Positions 1-5,568 of a stretch of DNA of 9,098 nucleotides are shown here, piece by piece. The first letter of the stretch is position 1, and the number at the start of each line of letters is the position of its first letter. Both the position numbers and the translations under genes were made by a program. The stretch is from Bifidobacteriaceae bacterium (GTDB lineage Bacteria; Actinomycetota; Actinomycetes; Actinomycetales; WQXJ01), in the NCBI GenBank assembly GCA_031272565.1, contig JAISTN010000245.1:1-9098 (forward strand), read 5' to 3'. The notes under the pieces are model-generated. The model ran no database searches. It saw only the letters and a program-made list of their open reading frames with translations, and was not told where the DNA came from.

Positions 1-887
1 CGGCGGAGGCGGCCCGGCGCGCACGGGCCGCCGAGCGGCGCCGCGATGTCGAAGACGCCCGCGGGGTGCTGTCGCTACACGGGATCGAGCCCGACCTGGC
101 CGAACGGCTGGCGGACCGCTTCGCGGACCACGGCCCCAACCTGACGGTGGCCGAACGGGCCATGGCGGATAGGACCTGGACCTACGGGCACATCGTGATT
201 GATGAAGCCCAGGAACTGACCCCGTTGGACTGGCGCATGCTGCTGCGGCGCTGCCCCGCCCGCTCCCTCACCATTGTGGGTGATTCGGGACAGACCCGGG
301 CCGCGGGCGCGGCCGGCACCTGGAACGCCGCGCTGGACCCGGTGTTGGGCCGGGGCGGCTGGCGCCTAGAACAACTGACCGTCAACTACCGCACCCCGGG
401 CACCGTGGTGCGGGCGGCGCAGGCCATGGCCCGCGCCGCCGGCCTGCCGGTGGGGGCCGACACGGCGGCCCGGGATGTGGAGGGCGCCCTGGTGGTGCAG
501 CGGGTGGACGATCCGCTGGCCGAGGCGGTAGCCCTCGCCGAACGGATCGCGCCGGAGGGCCCGGCCGGGCGGCTGGCCCTGGTCATGGCGGCCGCTGACG
601 TGCCCGCCGCCCTGGACGCCATCGGCGGCAGCGCCCTGGCCGGCAAAGTGGCCGGCCCGGGTGAAAACCCGCTCGACTACCCGGTGGCCGTACTGGCGGC
701 GGGCGACACCAAGGGCCTGGAGTTCGACCAGGTGATCGTGGTGGAACCGGGCGCCATCGCCGGCGGCGGCGACCCGCTGACCCGCCGGGCCGGGGCGGCC
801 GATCTGTACGTGGCGATGACCCGGCCCACCCAGCAACTGTGGCTGCTGCACGCCGGGGCCCTGCCGGCTGGCTGCGTGGAGGCGTGA
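1..887 (+). CDS. helR: HelD/HelR-type RNA polymerase-recycling helicase-like ATPase, C-terminal part (5' truncated)
   Basis: The reading frame is open from base 3 to the TGA at 885-887, so this is the last 294 residues of a larger protein; a GTG at 66 is internal, not the start. The superfamily 1 helicase motifs appear in order (numbering from the first visible codon): Walker B DEAQ at 67-70, motif III VGDSGQ near 92-97, motif IV NYRT near 128-131, motif V KGLEFD near 237-242 and motif VI YVAMTRPTQ near 269-277. The stretch RRCPARSLTIVGD just before motif III is typical of the HelD/HelR family rather than UvrD or PcrA. Known family role: ATP-driven removal of stalled or rifampicin-bound RNA polymerase from DNA in the cytoplasm. 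The Walker A region and the family's polymerase-contacting arms lie upstream of the window, so the HelR assignment is inferred from the C-terminal half. serA follows 68-74 bp downstream on the same strand, with no obvious functional link. Confidence 0.8.
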   Translation, partial: AEAARRARAAERRRDVEDARGVLSLHGIEPDLAERLADRFADHGPNLTVAERAMADRTWTYGHIVIDEAQELTPLDWRMLLRRCPARSLTIVGDSGQTRAAGAAGTWNAALDPVLGRGGWRLEQLTVNYRTPGTVVRAAQAMARAAGLPVGADTAARDVEGALVVQRVDDPLAEAVALAERIAPEGPAGRLALVMAAADVPAALDAIGGSALAGKVAGPGENPLDYPVAVLAAGDTKGLEFDQVIVVEPGAIAGGGDPLTRRAGAADLYVAMTRPTQQLWLLHAGALPAGCVEA

Positions 888-901
888 AAGGCCTGGCAAC
901 A

Positions 902-917
902 GCGCGGCCGGTCGCGC
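902..917 (+). terminator. Weak hairpin after the helicase gene
   Basis: A 5-bp perfect GC stem (GCGCG 902-906 with CGCGC 913-917, 6-nt loop) begins 15 nt after the helicase stop codon. No T-tract follows. It could be a weak terminator or chance pairing in GC-rich DNA; read-through into serA is quite possible. Confidence 0.2.
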
Positions 918-949
918 GGCGAGACAGGGCCAGGGCTTGACGGGCCTCG

Positions 950-955
950 TAGGAT
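950..955 (+). promoter_or_regulatory. TAGGAT: -10-like box or ribosome binding site before serA
   Basis: TAGGAT fits the actinobacterial -10 pattern TANNNT and ends 6 nt before the GTG at 962. A promoter here would therefore start the transcript at about the GTG and give a leaderless message. The same bases contain AGGA (951-954), which sits 7 nt before that GTG at normal Shine-Dalgarno distance. A TTGACG at 937-942 resembles a -35 box but is only 7 bp from TAGGAT, too close to pair with it. Both readings favour the GTG over the ATG at 956, which touches the box with a 1-nt gap. Confidence 0.4.
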
Positions 956-961
956 ATGCGA

Positions 962-2179
962 GTGCCCAAAGCTTTGTTGTTGGAGAACATCCACCCCGTT
1001 GGCGTCCAGTTGCTGGAGCGCGCCGGCCTGGAGGTGGAGACACGGAACGCCGCCCTGGATGAGGACGAACTGATCGACGCTCTGGCCGGTTCGGTTCTGC
1101 TGGGCATCCGCTCCAAGACGCAGGTGACCAAGAAGGTGCTGGCCGCTTCACCCGATCTGCTGGCGATTGGCGCCTACTGTATTGGCACCAACCAGATCGC
1201 CCTGCAGGCCGCCTCCCGCCAGGGCGTGGCCGTGTTCAACGCGCCCTATTCCAACACCCGCTCGGTGGTCGAAATGGCGGTGGCGGAGATCATCGCCCTG
1301 ACCCGGCGCCTGACGGAACGGGACCGGTCGTTGCACGATGGCGTGTGGCGCAAGTCCGCCACCGGCTCACACGAGGTGCGCGGCCGCACCTTGGGGATTG
1401 TGGGCTACGGCAACATCGGCTCGCAACTCTCCGTCCTGGCCGAATCGCTGGGCATGACGGTGGTGTTCTACGACATCGAGGAAAAGCTGGCCTTGGGCAA
1501 CGCCCGCCGGCTGGAATCGCTGGACGAACTGCTAGAGGTCTCCGATGTGGTGACCGTGCACGTGGACGGCCGGGCTGCCAACACCGACCTGTTCGGCGCC
1601 GACGAGTTCGCCGCCATGCGGCCCGGCGCCGTCTTCATCAACCTGTCGCGCGGGCACGTGGTGGACATCGAGGCCCTGCGGGACGCCGTAGCAGACGGGC
1701 ACCTAGGAGGAGCCGCCGTCGACGTCTTCCCCACCGAGCCGAAGGCCACCGGCGATCCGTTCACGGCCGAACTGCGGGGACTGCCCACCGTCATTTTGAC
1801 CCCGCACGTGGGCGGTTCAACCGAGGAGGCCCAGGAGTCGATTGGCCGGTTCGTGTCCGGCAAGCTGCGGGACTACCTGCTGACCGGAGCCTCGTCGATG
1901 TCGGTCAACCTGCCCGGCCTGTCGCTGGACGCGGGCGGTGGGCCCGGCGCCTCCAAGGGCGACCACCGAGTGGCCCACATCCACCGCAACACGCCCGGCG
2001 TGCTGGCCGCCATCAACCAGGCCCTGGCCGGGCGCGGCGTCAACATTGTGGGCCAGGTCCTAGGGACCCGCGGTGACCTGGGCTACGTGCTAACCGACGT
2101 GGGCTCCCCCGCCGATGCCGAGGGGCTGGGCTACCTGGCCGGCTTGGATGAGACCATCCGGCTGCGGGTTCTGTACTAA
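962..2179 (+). CDS. serA: D-3-phosphoglycerate dehydrogenase, short form with ACT domain
   Basis: Catalyses the first committed step of serine synthesis, NAD-dependent oxidation of 3-phosphoglycerate to 3-phosphohydroxypyruvate, in the cytoplasm. Counting from the ATG at 956 (407 aa), the NAD-binding loop GYGNIG is at 150-155. The catalytic trio of the D-2-hydroxyacid dehydrogenase family is present: R232 in NLSRGHVVD, E261 in FPTEP and H284 in TPHVGGST. A C-terminal ACT domain spans about 337-407. It keeps HIHxN (H343, N345) and N363, the positions that bind serine in the E. coli enzyme, so feedback inhibition by serine is likely. The length matches the roughly 410-aa E. coli type, not the roughly 530-aa form of mycobacteria. 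I place the start at GTG 962 (protein MPKALLLENIHP) because AGGA lies 7 nt before it and TAGGAT sits at leaderless-promoter distance; ATG 956 would add only Met-Arg. The gene converges on the hydrolase gene that follows. Confidence 0.96.
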   Translation: MPKALLLENIHPVGVQLLERAGLEVETRNAALDEDELIDALAGSVLLGIRSKTQVTKKVLAASPDLLAIGAYCIGTNQIALQAASRQGVAVFNAPYSNTRSVVEMAVAEIIALTRRLTERDRSLHDGVWRKSATGSHEVRGRTLGIVGYGNIGSQLSVLAESLGMTVVFYDIEEKLALGNARRLESLDELLEVSDVVTVHVDGRAANTDLFGADEFAAMRPGAVFINLSRGHVVDIEALRDAVADGHLGGAAVDVFPTEPKATGDPFTAELRGLPTVILTPHVGGSTEEAQESIGRFVSGKLRDYLLTGASSMSVNLPGLSLDAGGGPGASKGDHRVAHIHRNTPGVLAAINQALAGRGVNIVGQVLGTRGDLGYVLTDVGSPADAEGLGYLAGLDETIRLRVLY

Positions 2180-2185
2180 GACTTG

Positions 2186-2230
2186 GCCGGCCGGCCGGGC
2201 CGCTGAGAAGGGCCGGCCCGGCCGGCCGGC
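2186..2230. terminator. Bidirectional GC-rich hairpin between converging genes
   Basis: A perfect 16-bp stem (2186-2201 with 2215-2230, all G and C, made of repeated GGCC) encloses a 13-nt loop. It starts 6 nt after the serA stop and ends 10 nt before the hydrolase stop on the other strand, so it can end transcripts from both sides. There is no T-run on either side, as is common for actinobacterial terminators. Termination is inferred from structure and position. Confidence 0.7.
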
Positions 2231-2240
2231 ACCATGATTG

Positions 2241-2999
2241 TCAACTGGTGGGCCAGAAGTGGGCCGAATACTTGCTGACCGAACCCAGGCCGGCCTTGGT
2301 TACCGTCGCCTTGACCACCAGGTCCTGGCCGGCATCGGCCGCCTGCAGCCGGTACGTCAGCCCCGTCCCCACCACCGACGTGCCCCGATACCACTTGACC
2401 TCCCAGGCGGCATCGGACGGTTCATAGCGGGCGTCCACCTGCAAGGTGTTCCCCACTCGGGCCGTGCCAGTGACCTCCAGACGTGAAATCCCCAGGACGT
2501 AGAGGGCGTTCGAGTACTTGGTGACCGACTGGCCGCCGTACGTGGCCGTGACCTTGACCTTGACGGCCTTGCCGCCATCGGCCGCCGTCAGGGTGTAGCT
2601 GGACGCGGACACGCCCGCAATCAACGACGTGTCCCGAAACCACTGGTAGGTGACGGCCGCGCCCGCCGGGCTGGCTGGCGCCGCCACGGACACCCGCGCC
2701 GTCGCCAGCGCCTGGCCCGTCAAGACCGGCTGGGTGAGCGACAAGGCCTGGGGCACGATCAGGTGGTTCGAATACTTGGTGACCGTCTGGCCACCGAAGG
2801 TGGCCGTGACCTTGACACAGATGTCCTGGCCGGCCTCGGCCGCCGTCAACTGGTAGCTGGTGCCCGTTGCCCCGGCAATCACCGAGGTGCCTTTGTACCA
2901 GACCCGCGTCACCGTGGCTCCGGCCGGGGTGACACCGGTCACCGCCAAGGTCAAGGTCTGGCCCACCTGTGGGCTGCCGCTCAACGTCACGGCGCCGAT
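2241..2999 (-). repeat. Ig-like tail of paralog 2, copy of 4807-5568
   Basis: This segment encodes three tandem Ig-like modules marked by WY(K/R)GTS or WFRDTS, Y-x-L-x-A-A-(D/E)-x-G and terminal KYSN/KYSA. It aligns with the tail of the upstream gene without gaps at a constant offset of 2,566 bp (2245 with 4811 through 2511 with 5077). After one extra Ala codon in the other copy the offset becomes 2,569 bp (2761 with 5330). Base identity is visibly high throughout, including long exact runs, and far above that of the catalytic parts. Confidence 0.85.
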
Positions 3000-4709
3000 G
3001 GCGGGCGGTGTGCTGATCTGGCGGTTCTTCAGGCCGATGGTGTGGCCCGCCAGCCAGGCACCGGTTTGGGGGCCGCCGGGAGTGATGTCTGGGGCCGTAC
3101 CATGCAGGTCAACCAGGGTCCAGCCGTCCGCCAGGGCCTGGTCCAACTCGGCCGCTGTCGCCGTCACAATGATCTTGCGCGGCCCGGCCGGGCAGTCCAA
3201 GGTGAAGACCCGGTTGGGTGGGGCCGCTGCGCCCACCGGATCGGAGCAGCCGTCCCAGAAGTCAGCCACCGTCTGGAAGGACCCGGCGGCAATCTTGGCT
3301 GCGCCCGGGTTGGCGCTCTGCAGGCCGTAGTTGTAGTTGGTGACCTGGGTGCCGCTCCATTCATACAGGCCGAAGTTCGATTCGGCTGCGTCGATGCGGT
3401 AGCCCTCCTGCCAGGTGCCATTGAGATAGTACGAGATGTAGTCATCGCGTAGGTCGTACCACCAGATGCCGGCCACGCCCTCCAGGGCCCGGCCCCGGAC
3501 ATAGGTTTCGACCAGGTAGGCGCCCTGCGAATTGTCATCGATGTAGTACTGCTGGCCGGTGGACAGAAAACCCGGCACGTTGGTAGACCAGCCCACCTCG
3601 GTGACATAGAGCGGCACGCCCGGGTAGTAGGAAGCGACCGTCGCCTGGGCCTGTTGGATGCAGCTAATGACGGCCGCTGGCGAATAGTCATAGCCGCCCT
3701 GCACCCAGTTGCCACAGCCATTGGCGTGCGTCACATACGGATGGATGGAGAAGCCGTCGATGGCGACATCAAGGGCCTTCAACCCGGCCAGGACGGCCTT
3801 GGTCCAGTCCTCGTCATAGGCGCTGGTGGCTCCCACAATCAAGGGCACATTGGGCGCCTTGGCCCGGATCACCGGCGCCACCGCCGCCACCAACTCGACG
3901 TACTGCTGCGGGCAGCCCCGGCCTTGAGTGGGGTCGGTGGGGCAGATGGGATTGCCGCTCCAGGTGGGAGTACCTTCGATGCCGCCGGGGCGGTCGATCC
4001 AGCCGGAGTAGGCGTTCCACTCGTTCCAGATTTCCAAGCCGGCCAGGTTGTCAGCCCCCACCAGGTCGATCACGGCCGAGGCGTAGGCGGCAAAAGCGGC
4101 CCGCTCGCCCGGTTCGTCCGGGAAGCCCTCGCTGGTCAGGGCCGGGCTGTCGGCCGAGCCCAGCACGTCCCAAGCCTGGGTGCCCAGGTCCAGCAGCAGC
4201 TTGCCGCCGTTTTGGGGCGCCACGTTCATCCAGTCCGCGATCTGCTGGGCCCGGGCGCCGTCATACCAGTAGAACTCGTTCCAGAAGATCTCATCGCGCA
4301 CCGAGTTGGCGCCCAGTTCGGCCGTGGCGATCTTGGCCAGGCTCCAACCGTCAGTCGTCCTGATGCCCGGACCACCGTTCAGGCTGGCGTGGCCGATGTG
4401 CGTCTGGACGCCCATCAGGAAGTCACTGGGCACGTTGATGGGACTGTCGGCGGCGCCCATGGTTTGGGCGGCTTGGTATTGCTGTGCGCCCGATGGCGTC
4501 GGCTCGGCCTGATCGGCCCCGGTGGCTTGGGGGGCCCCGCTGGCTTGGGCGGGCGCCACCAGGGCGGCCAGGCCCACCGGGACGGCCAGGGCGGCTGCGA
4601 CCACGGCGCGGGCCGCCCGGGCCGGCCGGGCTGGCCGGCCCTGGCGGGCCTGACCGTGCTGGCGAGGCTGCCGGGGCTGGCGGGAAGACTGGGGACTCAT
4701 GGGATTCAT
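2241..4709 (-). CDS. Secreted clan GH-A glycoside hydrolase with three C-terminal Ig-like modules (paralog 2, 822 aa)
   Basis: Predicted exported polysaccharide- or glycan-degrading enzyme. The N-terminus is a signal peptide with an unusually long Arg/Gln-rich n-region (about 1-34), a hydrophobic core 35-52 and a likely cut after AQA at 54-56. A Ser/Ala/Pro/Gln-rich linker leads to a TIM-barrel catalytic domain at about 96-487. The probable acid/base is E230 in EIWNEWN and the probable nucleophile E371 in YVTEVGWST, with SIHPY (H323) between them. This clan GH-A layout resembles GH39/PslG-like or GH5-like proteins; the exact family is unassigned. Cys pairs C256/C266, C332/C350 and C488/C506 recur in the paralog and fit disulfides. 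A connector (488-562) precedes Ig-like modules at about 571-653, 655-738 and 741-819. There is no LPXTG anchor or hydrophobic tail, so release or non-covalent wall binding is expected. The ATG at 4709 is chosen because AGAGG lies 8 nt upstream (4718-4722); a second ATG at 4700 has no such site. It probably shares a transcript with the paralog 97 bp upstream. Substrate unknown. Confidence 0.88.
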   Translation of the reverse strand: MNPMSPQSSRQPRQPRQHGQARQGRPARPARAARAVVAAALAVPVGLAALVAPAQASGAPQATGADQAEPTPSGAQQYQAAQTMGAADSPINVPSDFLMGVQTHIGHASLNGGPGIRTTDGWSLAKIATAELGANSVRDEIFWNEFYWYDGARAQQIADWMNVAPQNGGKLLLDLGTQAWDVLGSADSPALTSEGFPDEPGERAAFAAYASAVIDLVGADNLAGLEIWNEWNAYSGWIDRPGGIEGTPTWSGNPICPTDPTQGRGCPQQYVELVAAVAPVIRAKAPNVPLIVGATSAYDEDWTKAVLAGLKALDVAIDGFSIHPYVTHANGCGNWVQGGYDYSPAAVISCIQQAQATVASYYPGVPLYVTEVGWSTNVPGFLSTGQQYYIDDNSQGAYLVETYVRGRALEGVAGIWWYDLRDDYISYYLNGTWQEGYRIDAAESNFGLYEWSGTQVTNYNYGLQSANPGAAKIAAGSFQTVADFWDGCSDPVGAAAPPNRVFTLDCPAGPRKIIVTATAAELDQALADGWTLVDLHGTAPDITPGGPQTGAWLAGHTIGLKNRQISTPPAIGAVTLSGSPQVGQTLTLAVTGVTPAGATVTRVWYKGTSVIAGATGTSYQLTAAEAGQDICVKVTATFGGQTVTKYSNHLIVPQALSLTQPVLTGQALATARVSVAAPASPAGAAVTYQWFRDTSLIAGVSASSYTLTAADGGKAVKVKVTATYGGQSVTKYSNALYVLGISRLEVTGTARVGNTLQVDARYEPSDAAWEVKWYRGTSVVGTGLTYRLQAADAGQDLVVKATVTKAGLGSVSKYSAHFWPTS

Positions 4710-4806
4710 GTGGTTGACCTCTCGTGATGGAATGGGTCCGGCTGGAGCCGGGGGACTGCGAGTTGACCTGGGCTGGCGCGGACACGCCGGGTAGTTGGAA
4801 CTGGGA
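4710..4806 (-). other. 97-bp spacer between the two hydrolase genes
   Basis: Read on the minus strand, this follows the TAG of the 1010-aa gene and leads to the ATG at 4709. It holds the ribosome binding site AGAGG (4718-4722) and a small 6-bp hairpin (4738-4743 with 4746-4751, 2-nt loop). No convincing terminator or -35/-10 pair is visible. This supports co-transcription of the two genes but does not exclude a weak internal promoter. Confidence 0.5.
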
Positions 4807-5568
4807 CTAGCTGGTGGGCCAGAAGTGGGCTGAATACTTGCTGACCGTGCCCAGCCCGGCCTTGCTCACCGTCGCCTTGACCACTAGGTCCTGGCCGGCA
4901 TCGGCCGCCTGCAGGCGGTATGTCAGCCCCGTACCCACCACCGACGTGCCCCGGTACCACTTGATCTCAAGGACGGCATCGGACGGCTCATAGCGCCCGT
5001 CAAGCTGCAGGGTGTAGCCCACCCGGGCCGTGCCCTGGACCTCCAGGCGCGAAATCCCCAGGACCCAAAGGGCATTCGAGTACTTGGTGACGGTCTGGCC
5101 GGCGTAGGTGGCCGTGACCTTGACCTTGACACCCTTACCGCCATCGGCCGCCTGCAAAACGTAGGTGGGCCCAGACACCCCGGCAATCAACGACGTGTCC
5201 CGGAACCACTGATAAGTGACCGCCGCCGCCCCCGCCGGGGCCACCGCCGCCGAGACGCTGACCAACGCCCCGGCCACCGCCTGGCCCGCCAGGACCGGCT
5301 GGGTCAAGGACAGCCCCTGGGCCACGATCAGGTGGTTCGAATACTTGGTGACCGCTTGGCCGGCGTAGGTGACCGTCACCTTGACGCAGATGTCCTGGCC
5401 CGCCTCGGCTGCGGTTAGCGTGTAGCTGGTGCCCGTCGCCCCGGCGATGACCGAGGTGCCCCTGTACCAGACCCGGGTCACTGCCGCCCCGGCCGGGGTC
5501 ACCTGCGGCACCGCCACCGTCAGCACCTGTCCCACCACCGGGGTGCCGGACAGCACCGGCTGGCCCAG
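4807..5568 (-). repeat. Ig-like tail of paralog 1, copy of 2241-2999
   Basis: Three tandem Ig-like modules (residues about 758-840, 842-928 and 929-1008) nearly identical in DNA to the tail of the neighbouring gene. Both copies end in KYSAHFWPTS. Both carry a single Cys in the first module only (C818 here, C631 in the other), in AEAGQDICVKVT. The only visible length change is one additional Ala codon at the GAAAVTYQW site of module 2. Confidence 0.85.

Noticed and set aside
937..965. TTGACG (937-942) as the -35 box of a serA promoter
   Set aside because: Only 7 bp separate it from TAGGAT, and no -10-like sequence lies 16-18 bp downstream of it.
366..1151. Minus-strand open frame of 261 codons across the helicase end and serA start
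   Set aside because: It crosses two well-supported plus-strand genes and their intergenic gap, and its Arg/Pro/Gly-rich product has no family signature.
1345..2076. Plus-strand frame of 243 codons inside serA
   Set aside because: It lies wholly within serA in another frame and is Arg/Gly-rich; serA has full catalytic and ACT motifs in its own frame.
3654..4727. Long plus-strand open frame (357 codons) opposite the 822-aa hydrolase gene
   Set aside because: It is the antisense shadow of a real gene in GC-rich DNA: Gly/Ala/Arg-rich with no domain pattern, while the minus strand shows a signal peptide, catalytic motifs and Ig modules.
2241..5568. Long direct repeats as the ends of a transposon or integrative element
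   Set aside because: The repeats are protein-coding Ig modules in frame at the 3' ends of two paralogs. There is no transposase, integrase, terminal inverted repeat or target-site duplication.
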